A DNA stretch of 64,000 nt from Chloroflexota bacterium. Its GTDB lineage: Bacteria; Chloroflexota; Anaerolineae; Anaerolineales; Villigracilaceae. The notes below the pieces were generated by a model. That model was not told where the DNA came from and did no database searches. It saw only the letters and a program-made list of their open reading frames with translations. Below are positions 45,025-56,124 of this stretch, piece by piece (positions within the stretch are counted from its first letter, which is position 1; every line of letters starts with the position of its first letter). The stretch spans positions 62,001-126,000 of the forward strand of contig JACAEM010000031.1 of assembly GCA_013388855.1 (NCBI GenBank), written 5' to 3'. Both the position numbers and the translations under genes were made by a program.

Positions 45025-46401
45025 TCAGGAGTTTGTGATGAGCGGCAGGAATTTTTCGACGATATATGGATCGAAGAGTCTGCCTGCTTCATGTTTGAGG
45101 TATTCAACGACATCCCTGGGTGCTATGCGTTTGCGGTAGGGACGGTCGCTGGAGAGCGCATCCCATACATCCACCACCGAGAACAGGCGGGCGATGAGTG
45201 GGATCTCCTCGCCTTTGAGCCCATGCGGGTATCCGCTTCCATCCCAGCGTTCGTGATGGTAGTAGGGGATAATCAATGCCTGATGAAGGTAACCAATGGG
45301 GGAGAGCATTTGATAGGCATATTTCGGATGTTTGCGCATCACGGCCCATTCCTCGTCGGTCAGGGGACCCGGTTTTTGCAGGATCTCATCCGGTATTCCC
45401 ATTTTGCCGATGTCGTGCAACAGGGCTCCCCGCCGGATGTGAACAATCTCCTCCTCCGTATGACCGAGCTGGCGTGCCAGCCTGACGGTCATTTCCGTGA
45501 CGCGCTGGGTATGTCCTTCCGTCTCGCGGTCGCGCAGGTCGAGGGCAATCACCCAGCCTTCGATGGTCTTGTCGTAAGCTTCCTGCAGGTCGAGGTGGGC
45601 GCGTTGCAGCGCGACCTGCGCTTCCTTTCTTTCGGTGATATTGCGGGAGGATGCCTGGATTTCGGTAACCTTTTTTTCTTCATCCACAATGATGCGGGCG
45701 GTGGTCTCGAGCCAAATGTATCCGCCGTTTCTGTGGCGGGCGCGGTATGGGATGGCGGCGGTTGGATCATCCCATCGATTGGGTGCAAGCAGGTTATTGA
45801 TCTCCTTGACATCGGCAGGGTGCACGAATGAAATGAGGGGTTGACCGATCAACTCCTCAGGGGCGTAGCCCAACAGGGTGCGGGAAGCGGGAGACACATA
45901 AAGGAAGGTTCCCTGAACATCATGCCTTGAAATCATGTCGGAAGAATTCTCAGCCAGCAAACGGAATTGTGCTTCGCGCTCCGCCAATGCCTGTTGGATC
46001 CGTTCCTGCTCGATGGCGATTCGCCACTGTTTGATGGCGTTTTCTGCGATGTGCGGCATGTCGGTCATCGACTCGGATGACTTGACGATGTAATCCAACG
46101 CGCCGGATTTCATGACTTCCACGGCATTGCGCTCGCTTCCGTAACTGGTCATGATGATGACGGGTGGATTATGGATGCTGTGCTCTTCCGCGAGCAGTTC
46201 ACTGCTATCGCCATCCGGGAGACGCCAATCTGCAATGATGAGGGTGGGCTTCGATTTCTTAATGCAGTTGCGTGCTTCTTCGAGGGTATGGGTAATCGTA
46301 AGGCGCGCATGGTCTCCGCGGTTCTCGAAGGAACGCTGGATCAATTCTGCATGCGCGGGGTCATCTTCAATTAAAAGAATGTGGACAGAGTCATCCATCA
46401 T
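45025..46401 (-). CDS. Response regulator: REC - PAS - HD-GYP
   Basis: A 458-residue signalling protein. The receiver domain has acidic E12-D13-D14 and phosphoacceptor D58 (LIIADWRLP); a PAS domain (about 145-265) follows with LLAENSSDMISRHD and a PAC-like NITERK end; the HD-GYP phosphodiesterase domain (about 280-455) has LLHDIGKMGIPDEIL, HHERWDGSGYP and DVWDALSSDRPYR. The GYP motif is exact, predicting cyclic-di-GMP hydrolysis. It lies 49 bases after the small receiver on the same strand, in a three-gene run with the histidine kinase. Confidence 0.92.
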   Translation of the reverse strand: MMDDSVHILLIEDDPAHAELIQRSFENRGDHARLTITHTLEEARNCIKKSKPTLIIADWRLPDGDSSELLAEEHSIHNPPVIIMTSYGSERNAVEVMKSGALDYIVKSSESMTDMPHIAENAIKQWRIAIEQERIQQALAEREAQFRLLAENSSDMISRHDVQGTFLYVSPASRTLLGYAPEELIGQPLISFVHPADVKEINNLLAPNRWDDPTAAIPYRARHRNGGYIWLETTARIIVDEEKKVTEIQASSRNITERKEAQVALQRAHLDLQEAYDKTIEGWVIALDLRDRETEGHTQRVTEMTVRLARQLGHTEEEIVHIRRGALLHDIGKMGIPDEILQKPGPLTDEEWAVMRKHPKYAYQMLSPIGYLHQALIIPYYHHERWDGSGYPHGLKGEEIPLIARLFSVVDVWDALSSDRPYRKRIAPRDVVEYLKHEAGRLFDPYIVEKFLPLITNS

Positions 46402-46450
46402 GGAGCGATTTTCACTTTATGAGAATGGTATTGGGGCAGGGAGAAAGGGA

Positions 46451-46900
46451 CTAGTCTCTGATGTTGGGATTGGTGTTCCAACCCAACCAATAAAACCCAA
46501 GGTCATCCATGAGTTTTTTAAATTCTTCGAACCCCACCGGCTTGACAAGATAACTGTTCGCGTGATTGTAGTATGCTCTTGCAACGTCTTTTTCCGCCTC
46601 GGAGGTGGTCAACACAACAACAGGAATGCTTTTTAACTCGTTGTCTTCCTTGATCGCTTTGAGGACATCGATGCCATCGACGCGCGGCAGACGCAGGTCC
46701 AGCAGGATCACATGCGGGCGCGGGTTGAGTTGGGGATCGACATATTCGTTGCGGTGAAAGAGATAGTCCAATGCCGACTGTCCATCCAGGAAGTGCCGAA
46801 CCTTGTTCGCGATGCGATGTTCCTCCATCGTGCGGATCACCAGTTCGGCATGGTCTACATTATCTTCAACAAGCATGACGAGGATTGGCTCTCCGACCAT
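46451..46900 (-). CDS. Single-domain response regulator, Rcp1-like
   Basis: A 149-residue lone receiver with E12-D13, phosphoacceptor D68 (VILLDLRLPRVDG), conserved Thr in VLTTS and the Lys in LVKPVGFEEF. Its slightly long loop after helix 2 resembles phytochrome-associated Rcp1 regulators. It likely shuttles phosphate between the histidine kinase upstream and the HD-GYP regulator downstream. AAGGAG is well spaced. Confidence 0.92.
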   Translation of the reverse strand: MVGEPILVMLVEDNVDHAELVIRTMEEHRIANKVRHFLDGQSALDYLFHRNEYVDPQLNPRPHVILLDLRLPRVDGIDVLKAIKEDNELKSIPVVVLTTSEAEKDVARAYYNHANSYLVKPVGFEEFKKLMDDLGFYWLGWNTNPNIRD

Positions 46901-46996
46901 GGGTTTCTCCTTGCCTGATGCGGCTGCGTGGATTTTAACCCTATTTTTTGTTTACGGGGTGAATTGAAGGGTGATTGAAATGTTACAGTTCCCTCG

Positions 46997-49183
46997 TCAA
47001 TTCGAAGGCAGGGTGAAATAAAAAGTGGCTCCGGCCCCGAGCCGGGATTCCACCCAGATTCGCCCGCCATGCAGTTCAATGATTCGTTTCACCAGTGTCA
47101 GGCCAATGCCTGTGCCATTGATGGTGGGATCCAGCCTGTTGAAGAGTCCGAAGATCCGTTCGTGGTATTGCGGTTCGATGCCGATGCCGTTATCGCGGAC
47201 GAAAAAGACCGGTTTCCCATCTTGATCGAAACCGTGCTGACCGATCTCGATGCGTGGTTCGGCTTGATTGCCCATGAATTTCACCGCGTTGCTGATCAAA
47301 TTTTGCATTACCTCGACCAGCCTGAGATGGTCGCCATGAACGACAGGAAGGTCCTGTTGTACGATGATCTTTACACGTGTCTCATCCGATGGGGGGATGA
47401 CCAGTTCGACGGCCTCCTGTATGATCTTCCCGAAGGGGATATCCTCATGAAGGGTGTTAAGTCTTCCAACGCGCGAAAGCTCAAGCAGGTCATTGAGGAG
47501 CGCCTGCATCTTGTCCACGGCATTGGCGATCCTGTGCATATCCCTGTCAAAACGCTCCATGTTACCTGTGCGGGCGCTGTCGCGGAGAAAGCCCAGGAAG
47601 CCACGGATGGTGACAAGCGGCGATTTGAGGTCGTGCGAGACGGTGTAGGTGAACCGTTCCAGTTCAGTGTTCCGCCCTTCGAGTTCCTTAATCAAGCCGG
47701 CGCGTTCGGTGAACAGCCTGGCATTTTGGATGGCATTGCCAACCTGATCCGCCATGGCTTGCAGAACGGTAATATCGGCGCGCGAGAAGGCAGATGACAG
47801 TTCGGATTGAATCGTCATCGCCCCAATCACTTCGCCGCGTGCGGTCAATGGGAGCGCTATCTCGGAGCGGGTCAGCGGAAGAAGAGGATTTCTAAAACGA
47901 ACCGCTTCCTCTCCCGCATCCAGGGCGATGCGCGCCTGCCCATGCAGGATACACCAGCCGATCATGGATGACTCACCAATCTCCAGTTTATGACCGGCAG
48001 CGATCATTTGCCTGCCCATTTCACCCGTCGCCGCGCGTAGTATTGCCCATTGTTTCGAAGCGTCCACCAAGAAGATCCCGACATAGTAATAATCAAAATG
48101 ATTGCGAATGAGTTCCGCCACGGTTGGGAGAAGTTTATCCAAATCAAGGATGGACGATGCCGCGCGCGACACATCCGCGCCGGTCTGGAGTTGGATAGTG
48201 CGTTTGGTCATCACGCTAATGAGATCTGCCTGCTCTTCCTCCGCCACCTTGCGGGAGGTGATATCCGTCCACACACCAAGCCAGTATTCCGATTGGTTAC
48301 TTTCGTCCCGCAGGAAAATGGCTTCGTCCTTGACCCAAATACTGCGCCCGTCTTTTGTGATAAGGCGATATTCCATATTGAACGGCTCATGAGTCTGGGC
48401 GGTGCGGATATTTTCTGCCAGGACGCGCTCCCTGTCTTCGGGGTGGATGATCTTTATCCAGAATAAAGGATCCCGGAGAAAATCATCTTGTACGTAACCG
48501 AGCAGTTTCTTCACCTGTGGACTGACATATTCAGTGTACGCATTTTCATCCGGACTGTTGATGTAGGTGGTGATGGGAATATTTTCAAGCAGAGAACGGT
48601 ATTTCTCTTCGCTCTTGCGGATGTTGGCGGTCAATCCTCTCATGTTACCGGCCGTTATGCTCTGCAATAGCAGGGCGGCAAGCAGGAAGAAGGAGTAGAT
48701 GGCAACCCGCGCAGAAGGCGTGTATTGAACCGCCTGTGGGATGAGTCCATTAGTCTCTGCATAGGCGATGAGGATCCCCGTCCCAATACAAAGAAACGTG
48801 AGGTACAGGTTGACCCGGTTGCTCGACAACACTCCGCCAAGAAGGACCACAATCATGTACCCAATGGCAATTGGTGCAGAAATTCCTCCCGCCGTGATGG
48901 ACCCAATCGTGACAACCACCCAGGCCAGGGTAATCAGCAGGGTACCTGCCAGGCGCAAATTGCCATAATTCACAAGAACGATATTCCCAAAACTGACCAG
49001 TACCGTCATCAGCGCCATGACTGTAACCCGTCCAGTCAGGTTTGGGGCGACCAGGGAAATGACGAGGAAAAATACAAGGCTCAGTGCAATCAGTCCGACA
49101 GATGTGAAATAAATCAGACGCGCCGTGACCCTTGCATCACTGTTTTTCAAGTCGGGCAGCGAAAGGAGTTTTCCAAAATTCAT
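46997..49183 (-). CDS. Membrane sensor histidine kinase with PAS and GAF domains
   Basis: About 728 residues: six membrane helices (to about 185), PAS-PAC (about 200-320, ending WTDITSRK), GAF (about 345-500), HisKA with TYTVSHDLKSPL (the phospho-His), and HATPase with NLISNAVKF, DNGIGI and GTGIGLTLVKRI. It would autophosphorylate and signal to the receivers that follow. The start is the ATG at 49183, since a TGC-extended TATACT at 49203-49208 places the mRNA start downstream of the ATG at 49255. Confidence 0.9.
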   Translation of the reverse strand: MNFGKLLSLPDLKNSDARVTARLIYFTSVGLIALSLVFFLVISLVAPNLTGRVTVMALMTVLVSFGNIVLVNYGNLRLAGTLLITLAWVVVTIGSITAGGISAPIAIGYMIVVLLGGVLSSNRVNLYLTFLCIGTGILIAYAETNGLIPQAVQYTPSARVAIYSFFLLAALLLQSITAGNMRGLTANIRKSEEKYRSLLENIPITTYINSPDENAYTEYVSPQVKKLLGYVQDDFLRDPLFWIKIIHPEDRERVLAENIRTAQTHEPFNMEYRLITKDGRSIWVKDEAIFLRDESNQSEYWLGVWTDITSRKVAEEEQADLISVMTKRTIQLQTGADVSRAASSILDLDKLLPTVAELIRNHFDYYYVGIFLVDASKQWAILRAATGEMGRQMIAAGHKLEIGESSMIGWCILHGQARIALDAGEEAVRFRNPLLPLTRSEIALPLTARGEVIGAMTIQSELSSAFSRADITVLQAMADQVGNAIQNARLFTERAGLIKELEGRNTELERFTYTVSHDLKSPLVTIRGFLGFLRDSARTGNMERFDRDMHRIANAVDKMQALLNDLLELSRVGRLNTLHEDIPFGKIIQEAVELVIPPSDETRVKIIVQQDLPVVHGDHLRLVEVMQNLISNAVKFMGNQAEPRIEIGQHGFDQDGKPVFFVRDNGIGIEPQYHERIFGLFNRLDPTINGTGIGLTLVKRIIELHGGRIWVESRLGAGATFYFTLPSN

Positions 49184-49202
49184 CGTTTGGGTCGTTGGTC
49201 CA

Positions 49203-49211
49203 AGTATAGCA
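49203..49211 (-). promoter_or_regulatory. Extended -10 promoter of the histidine kinase operon
   Basis: TGC-TATACT on the minus strand with TATACT at 49203-49208; about 13 bases of leader to the ATG at 49183. Confidence 0.5.
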
Positions 49212-49292
49212 TTCCTTGCCAAGTCTAAAAATGGATTGGAGGATGGCATCCTCATCCAATGCCACAGGTTGATACGGAGCTGTAGTTTCTCA

Positions 49293-49301
49293 TGATATAA
49301 T
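49293..49301 (+). promoter_or_regulatory. Extended -10 promoter of the partner-switching operon
   Basis: TGA-TATAAT with TATAAT at 49296-49301; leader of about 35 bases. A TTGATA lies 21 bases upstream, too far for a typical -35. Confidence 0.5.
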
Positions 49302-49342
49302 CTCGAAAATCAATACCGTACTTTCAACTCGGAGGATGTACT

Positions 49343-49678
49343 ATGGAAATCACGGTTCAAGAATTTAAGCATTGCGACATGATCACTGTCAAGGGACGCG
49401 TGGACAGCGCGACAGCCCCCCAATTGGCGCAGGCATTGGAAGCCGCCAATGAAGCCGGTAAATATAAACTGGTCGTTAACATGGCCGAGTTGGAGTACAT
49501 GTCCAGCGCCGGGTTCCGCGCCCTGCTTGCCGCCCAGCGGAATTGCAAGCGCTACAACCGCGGCGAGGTGGTCCTGGTTTCCGTGCCGGACCGCATTCGG
49601 GAAGCGCTCGAACTGGCTGGCTTCACCGAACTTTTCAAGACCTTCGATGAGCCATTGCTGGCAGTGGGCCACTTCTAA
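49343..49678 (+). CDS. STAS-domain anti-sigma factor antagonist (SpoIIAA/RsbV-like)
   Basis: A 111-residue STAS protein: VKGRVDSATAPQL strand-helix, then the phosphorylation loop LEYMSSAGFRALL, with the target Ser at about 54-55. Dephosphorylated, it binds the RsbW-like kinase and frees whatever that kinase holds. GGAGG is well spaced. It is first in a three-gene unit. Confidence 0.93.
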   Translation: MEITVQEFKHCDMITVKGRVDSATAPQLAQALEAANEAGKYKLVVNMAELEYMSSAGFRALLAAQRNCKRYNRGEVVLVSVPDRIREALELAGFTELFKTFDEPLLAVGHF

Positions 49679-49722
49679 CGGCTGGCTTTCCCTGTTCGGC
49701 AAACTACCCCATGTCAGGAAGG

Positions 49723-49760
49723 AGGCCGCCTTCGGCTGTTCGCCGTGGAGGCGGCTTTTA
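49723..49760 (+). terminator. Weak hairpin between the STAS and RsbW-like genes
   Basis: GCCGCC (49725-49730) pairs with GGCGGC (49750-49755), with partial pairing inside, followed by TTTT. It may attenuate the downstream genes so that the antagonist exceeds the kinase. Confidence 0.4.
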
Positions 49761-49769
49761 ACTTAACGT

Positions 49770-50183
49770 ATGAAGAGCGTCCAATTCGCTGCAAAATTCG
49801 AATTTCTCGACGAAATCCGGGATTTCGTCGGAACCATTGCGCGCGAAGGCGGCTTTGGCGACAAGGATGTGTACAACATCCAGTTGGCCACCGACGAAGC
49901 CGCCTCCAACATCATCGAACACGCTTATGAAGGGGTGAGCGACGGTGTATTGGAACTTTCCTGCGGGATGAAGGACGACACGATCACGATCATCCTCGTG
50001 GATCATGGGGAACCCTTCGACCCCTCCTCCATCCCCATGCCTGACCTGAAAGCCGACCTGTCCGAACGCAAAATCGGGGGACTCGGAATCTTCCTGATGC
50101 GCAAGTTGATGGATGAAGTCCGTTACGATTCACACCCCGAAAAGAACAGCAATTTCCTCACAATGATCAAACGCAAGAGGTGA
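49770..50183 (+). CDS. Anti-sigma regulatory serine kinase (RsbW/SpoIIAB-like)
   Basis: A 137-residue GHKL ATPase without a His-acceptor domain: N box TDEAASNIIEHAY (about 41-53), G1 box DHGEPFDP, and G2-like KIGGLGIFLMRKL. It would phosphorylate the STAS protein and sequester a partner protein. Its stop overlaps the region holding the next gene's ribosome site, so the two are coupled. Confidence 0.92.
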   Translation: MKSVQFAAKFEFLDEIRDFVGTIAREGGFGDKDVYNIQLATDEAASNIIEHAYEGVSDGVLELSCGMKDDTITIILVDHGEPFDPSSIPMPDLKADLSERKIGGLGIFLMRKLMDEVRYDSHPEKNSNFLTMIKRKR

Positions 50184-50188
50184 CCGGC

Positions 50189-53100
50189 ATGACTGCCGCT
50201 TCGGCTTCGCGTTCTCCGCTTTCGCTGGATTGGCGCGATCTTGCCAGTCTCGGGGAACAAATTGCAGGCGCCACCTCCCTCGCCGCGCAACGTGACCGCA
50301 TCATTGCCATGACATCGCGTCTACTAGAGGGGGAGGTCGATGTATGGCTTCACGAGAGACTGTTCCGGCTTCCCACCATGAACGAGGACCCCCAATTTCC
50401 GGAACAACCTATCTCTCCGGCAATGCAGCGCGCCCTGTTAAAGGGGGGTATTCTGACAAAGCGAAAGCGGGGAAAGAAGGGCGGCGCATCACGCGGGACC
50501 TGGGCCGCAGTCCCGCTCGAAGATCAGGGGATGGTGCTGGGTGCGCTTCAGGTCAACCGCCCGAAGGGACCCGAGTTCAAGCAGGAGGAACTCAACCTGA
50601 TGGAGGGAGTGGCAGGCGTAGTGGCTGTCAGCCTCGTTGCCTCCCATCGCGTGGCGGTGGAACGTTTCCGACTCAACCAGTTGAACCTTGTTCGCGAAGT
50701 GAGCGCGCAAATCGCGAACGTCCTCAATGTGGATGAACTCGCCACCCGCGTTACGGAACTCATTCGCAAGACATTCCACTATTATTATGTGGCGATTTTT
50801 ACGCTTCAGGAAAATTCAAAATCGCTGCGCTTTCGCTCAAGCGCCGCCGCGCCGCGCAAGGGAAAACGCAGGAAAAAATTCGCCCTGGAGGTGGAGGTCG
50901 GTCAGGGATTGATCGGGCAGGCTGCGGCGGAGGGTGAACGTATCCTTGTTGACGATGTGCAGAAAGACCCGCGCTTTCGCTATATCGAAGTCCTGCCGGA
51001 GACGCGCTCCGAAGTGGTCATTCCGCTGAAGATCGAAGATCGCGTGCTGGGTGTGCTCGATGTGCAAAGCGACCAGGTGAACGCCTTCCATCCGAACGAC
51101 CTGCTGATCCTCGAGGCGCTGGCGGATACCATTGCGCGCGCTGTGGAAGGGGCGCGGTTATACGGTAGCCTGCGCCGCCGCGCCGATCAGTTGACGCTTG
51201 TCTCGGAAGTGAGCAAGAGCGTCAGCGCGTCGCTCGAGTTGAAGGTCCTGATGGAGAACGTCGCCGCGCTCATCCATGACCGGTTCAAGTATCCTTACGT
51301 CCATTTGTTCACCGTTCATCCGAACCGGCGGCTCATTGAGTATCAGGCTGGGAGTGGTGAACGTAGCCGCGACCTGGCGGGATATACACTCTCTCTTGAC
51401 GACGCGGGAGGCATCATCCCGTGGGTGGCTCGTGAAGGCAGGACCGTCCTCGCCAACGATGTGACCAAGGACAAGCGCTACCGCGCCTCGCCCCTGCCGC
51501 CGGTGAACACGCGCTCCGAACTATGTGTGCCTCTCCTGTATGGTGATGTGGTCGTTGGCGTCCTCGATATTCAATCGGACAAAGCCAATGCCTTCACCGA
51601 GGACGACCAGGTCACTTTTGAAGCGGTTGCGGATAACATCGCTGTTGCCATACATAACGCCGACCTGTATCGTTCGGAACAATGGCGGCGTCAGGTGGCG
51701 GACAGCCTGCGCGAAGTGGCGGGCTTGATCTCCGCCGATGCCAGTGTGGACGATGTGTTGGAAGCCATTCTCTCCGAACTGGACCGCAACCTGCCTGTGG
51801 ATATTTCCGCCATCTGGTTGATGGAGGACGATGAACTGTATCTCGCCGCGTGTCATAACTGCGATGAAGGATTGCTGGAACAATTGCTTTATGAAAAACC
51901 CGATGCCTACGACGCCTTGATGAATGTACTGTATTCGGACCGTCCTGTCATCCGCAAAGCGACCGACCCGATCTGGATCACAGGCATCGCGGCAGGATTC
52001 GACCAGAACTATTCCGGCCTGGCTGCGCCGTTACGGGTGGGTGACCAGCCATTCGGCGTCATCACGCTCTCGCATCGCACGCCGGGACGCTACGGTCACG
52101 AAGCGCAGGCGATGACCACCACCTTTGCCAGTTACGCCGCGGTCGCCATCGAAAACGCGCGTCTGTACGACACCGCCCAGGAACAGGCATACGCCTCCGC
52201 TGCGTTGTTACAGGTGGCGCAGGCGGTAGTAAGCCTGAATGACCTCGATGAAATCCTCGGCACGATCATCCGCATCATGCCGATCCTTGTGGGCATTCAG
52301 CGTGCCGCGTTGTATCAGTGGAATTCCGAAAAGGAAGCCTTCCTGCCATCGCAGGAATACGGCTTGAGCGAAGAGGACGAGGTCGAATTCTGGCAAAGGG
52401 CTTTTCCGCCTGGCGAGTTTGCCTTCCTCGACGCCTGCCGCGACGAAATCGGCGGCTTGCGTGCCTGCGCCCTGGATTCGGACGGAAAACGCGGTCTGCA
52501 AGCGTGGATTTCGCTTGACCCCGCCAGCGATGTCAACCTGGGGAACCCCGGCGCATTTCTTTTCGCCGTGCCCATCGCCGTCAGGGACGCGTTGTATGGC
52601 GTGATGCTCATCGAAGAAGCCGAAGGCGGGCTCCGCTTCCGTGCCCGGCGCCTCGAGATCATCACCGGCATCGCTCAGCAGGCCGCGCTCGCCATTCAGA
52701 ACGACCTTCTGCAAAAAGAAATGGTTGTACGTGAACGTCTCGAAACCGAAGTGCAGTTGGCGCGCCAAATCCAACAGACCTTCATCCCTGAGACGCTCCC
52801 GCAACTCTCCGATTGGGAGCTTGCCGCGCGCTGGAAGACAGCCCGCCAGGTGGGCGGCGATTTTTACGACGTGTTCGAATTGCCGGATAATAAACTTGGA
52901 CTCTTCATCGCGGATGTCGCCGACAAGGGAGTTCCCGCCGCACTCTTCATGGCGCTCACACGGACCCTCGTCCGGGCTGCCGTTATCGAGACCGATTCCC
53001 CCGCCGAAGCGTTGAAACGCGTCAACGACCTGTTGATCCCCGATACCAAGCAGGGTATGTTCGTCACAGCGGTCTATGCCGTGCTCGACATGGACAAAAA

Positions 53101-53461
53101 CGAACTGACCTACGTTAACGCGGGGCATAACCCTCCGCTGTGGATCAAGAGCGACGGCACAGTCGAAAAACTGACGCGTACCGGCGTTGCCCTCGGCGCA
53201 GCGGAGGGTGTGCAATACGAACAACGCGTCATTCCGCTTGAAAAGGAAGACAACATCCTGCTCTACACCGACGGCTTGACTGAGTCTTATAACAACGACG
53301 GCGAATTCTTCGGCGAAGAACGCCTCGTTGAAGCAATCCAGGCGAATCTCTGCTCCTCTGCTCACGACCTGATGGACGTGATCGAAAAATCCCTGCTTGA
53401 TTTTGTCCAGGATATGCCCCCCGCCGATGACTTGACGATGCTAGTGTTGAGGAAAGTGTGA
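50189..53461 (+). CDS. GAF-repeat PP2C-type phosphatase (RsbU/SpoIIE-like)
   Basis: A 1,090-residue regulator. Five GAF-like sensor segments begin near residues 15, 165, 330, 505 and 670 (three open with a L(V)xEVSxxI/V helix). The C-terminal SpoIIE phosphatase (about 850-1090) has QQTFIPETLP, VGGDFYDVFEL and ADVADKGVPAALFM, with the metal-binding Asp residues in place. It would dephosphorylate the STAS protein on sensing ligands. A GTG at 50180 is possible, but AGAGGTG is correctly placed for the ATG at 50189. No membrane helix, so the input is cytoplasmic. Confidence 0.92.
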   Translation: MTAASASRSPLSLDWRDLASLGEQIAGATSLAAQRDRIIAMTSRLLEGEVDVWLHERLFRLPTMNEDPQFPEQPISPAMQRALLKGGILTKRKRGKKGGASRGTWAAVPLEDQGMVLGALQVNRPKGPEFKQEELNLMEGVAGVVAVSLVASHRVAVERFRLNQLNLVREVSAQIANVLNVDELATRVTELIRKTFHYYYVAIFTLQENSKSLRFRSSAAAPRKGKRRKKFALEVEVGQGLIGQAAAEGERILVDDVQKDPRFRYIEVLPETRSEVVIPLKIEDRVLGVLDVQSDQVNAFHPNDLLILEALADTIARAVEGARLYGSLRRRADQLTLVSEVSKSVSASLELKVLMENVAALIHDRFKYPYVHLFTVHPNRRLIEYQAGSGERSRDLAGYTLSLDDAGGIIPWVAREGRTVLANDVTKDKRYRASPLPPVNTRSELCVPLLYGDVVVGVLDIQSDKANAFTEDDQVTFEAVADNIAVAIHNADLYRSEQWRRQVADSLREVAGLISADASVDDVLEAILSELDRNLPVDISAIWLMEDDELYLAACHNCDEGLLEQLLYEKPDAYDALMNVLYSDRPVIRKATDPIWITGIAAGFDQNYSGLAAPLRVGDQPFGVITLSHRTPGRYGHEAQAMTTTFASYAAVAIENARLYDTAQEQAYASAALLQVAQAVVSLNDLDEILGTIIRIMPILVGIQRAALYQWNSEKEAFLPSQEYGLSEEDEVEFWQRAFPPGEFAFLDACRDEIGGLRACALDSDGKRGLQAWISLDPASDVNLGNPGAFLFAVPIAVRDALYGVMLIEEAEGGLRFRARRLEIITGIAQQAALAIQNDLLQKEMVVRERLETEVQLARQIQQTFIPETLPQLSDWELAARWKTARQVGGDFYDVFELPDNKLGLFIADVADKGVPAALFMALTRTLVRAAVIETDSPAEALKRVNDLLIPDTKQGMFVTAVYAVLDMDKNELTYVNAGHNPPLWIKSDGTVEKLTRTGVALGAAEGVQYEQRVIPLEKEDNILLYTDGLTESYNNDGEFFGEERLVEAIQANLCSSAHDLMDVIEKSLLDFVQDMPPADDLTMLVLRKV

Positions 53462-53688
53462 ACCCAGAACGGATCTTGACGCGGTTAACTTCGCCTTATA
53501 TCAACCGCTTTGTGCAGCCGGATAGCATGTTGGGCTTAATAAAACATGGGAAGACCTTGAATTACCTCAAAATAGCCACATGAAAATGGGTGTTTCATAA
53601 TTTGGAAGGCCATCCCGAACTGGAATGAAAACGCCTTGTCTCTTAAACCTTCGTGCACTTTGGGTCATTCTTGGATGAAAGGAATATT

Positions 53689-54657
53689 ATGACCCCTCGT
53701 CTTCTTCATTTCGCCCATCTCCCCACCCCCATCGAAGAACTCCCGCGTCTTTCCGACCATTTGGCAGGTCCACGCCTCCTCGTCAAACGCGACGACCAGA
53801 CCGGGCTTGCCTTTGGCGGCAACAAGACCCGCAAGCTGGAGTTTCTCGTCGCCGAAGCGCTGGAGCAGGGCGCACGGGCCCTGATCTCCGGTGGCGCGAT
53901 ACAGTCCAATCACTGCCGTCAGACTGCCGCCGCCGCGGCGCGGTTTGGGCTTGAGTGTATTCTGGTCTTGACCGGGGAAATGCCGCCCAAGCCCTCCGCC
54001 AATTTGCTGCTCGATGAACTGTTCGGCGCGAAGATCGTCCACGTGCCAGACCGCAAGGACCGCGACCGCATTTTGCAGGAAACCTTCGATGCCGCCGCTG
54101 CCGAGGGCAGGAAACCCTACCTCGTCCCGTATGGCGGCTCCAGCCCGACGGGCGCGTTGGGATACGCCTTTGCGATGGAAGAATTCATGAAACAAAACGT
54201 CCACGTGGATTGGATTGTCTTCGGCACGTCTTCAGGCGGGACTCACGCCGGGCTGGTGTTGGGTCAGCGCGTGTTTGGCTTCCAAGGCAGGGTGTTGGGA
54301 ATCAGCATTGACGAGTCGGAGGAGTGGCTGAAGAGTCACGTTTCCAAACTGGCTTCGGATGCCAGTGAAAGGATGGGGGAGCGCATCGAGTTCACCCCGG
54401 CGGACGTGTTGGCAAATGCCGATTACTGCAAAGCAGGCTACGGCGTCCTGACCGATGCGGAGCGCGAAGCGGTCAAATTATTTGCAAAGTTCGAAGGTCT
54501 TCTGCTGGACCCCGTCTATACGGGACGCGCCGCAGCAGGGATGATTGACCTCATCCGCAAGGGGTTTTTCAAGGAGGATGAGACCGTGCTATTCTGGCAC
54601 ACCGGCGGACAGCCGGCGCTGTTTGCCGAGAAGTATTCAGGCGGATTGTTGAAATAA
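53689..54657 (+). CDS. PLP-dependent D-cysteine desulfhydrase / ACC deaminase family enzyme
   Basis: A 322-residue fold-II PLP enzyme. The cofactor lysine lies in GGNKTRKLEFL (about 41-51); SGGAIQSNHCRQTAAAAA, the PYGGSSPTGALGY phosphate region and TSSGGTHAGL loop follow. The family splits D-cysteine to pyruvate, H2S and ammonia, or acts on ACC; the two cannot be separated reliably here. AAGGAA selects the ATG at 53689. Monocistronic. Confidence 0.9.
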   Translation: MTPRLLHFAHLPTPIEELPRLSDHLAGPRLLVKRDDQTGLAFGGNKTRKLEFLVAEALEQGARALISGGAIQSNHCRQTAAAAARFGLECILVLTGEMPPKPSANLLLDELFGAKIVHVPDRKDRDRILQETFDAAAAEGRKPYLVPYGGSSPTGALGYAFAMEEFMKQNVHVDWIVFGTSSGGTHAGLVLGQRVFGFQGRVLGISIDESEEWLKSHVSKLASDASERMGERIEFTPADVLANADYCKAGYGVLTDAEREAVKLFAKFEGLLLDPVYTGRAAAGMIDLIRKGFFKEDETVLFWHTGGQPALFAEKYSGGLLK

Positions 54658-54661
54658 TTTC

Positions 54662-54712
54662 TTTCCTCTTTCTTCTTTCCTGTCAATGAAAGAGGAAAGA
54701 AGAAAGAGGAAA
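54662..54712. terminator. Long A/T-purine hairpin between convergent genes
   Basis: A perfect 19-bp stem (54662-54680 with 54694-54712) of pyrimidines on one side and purines on the other, 13-base loop. It separates the desulfhydrase and enolase ends. Confidence 0.6.
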
Positions 54713-54731
54713 ATGCTGGTTGGATAAGAGG

Positions 54732-56069
<1,338 letters not shown>

Positions 56070-56095
56070 TCAAATTTGCAAATGACCGCCGCAAG

Positions 56096-56101
56096 TATAA
56101 T
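56096..56101 (+). promoter_or_regulatory. -10 box of the acyltransferase gene
   Basis: TATAAT at 56096-56101, giving a leader of about 17 bases before the ATG at 56125. It lies in the 97-base divergent gap with enolase. Confidence 0.45.
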
Positions 56102-56124
56102 CCACTTTGCTTAAGACGTTTGTC

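Noticed and set aside
52208-53365. 385-codon open frame on the minus strand
   Set aside because: Antisense to the SpoIIE phosphatase domain; no protein-like motifs.
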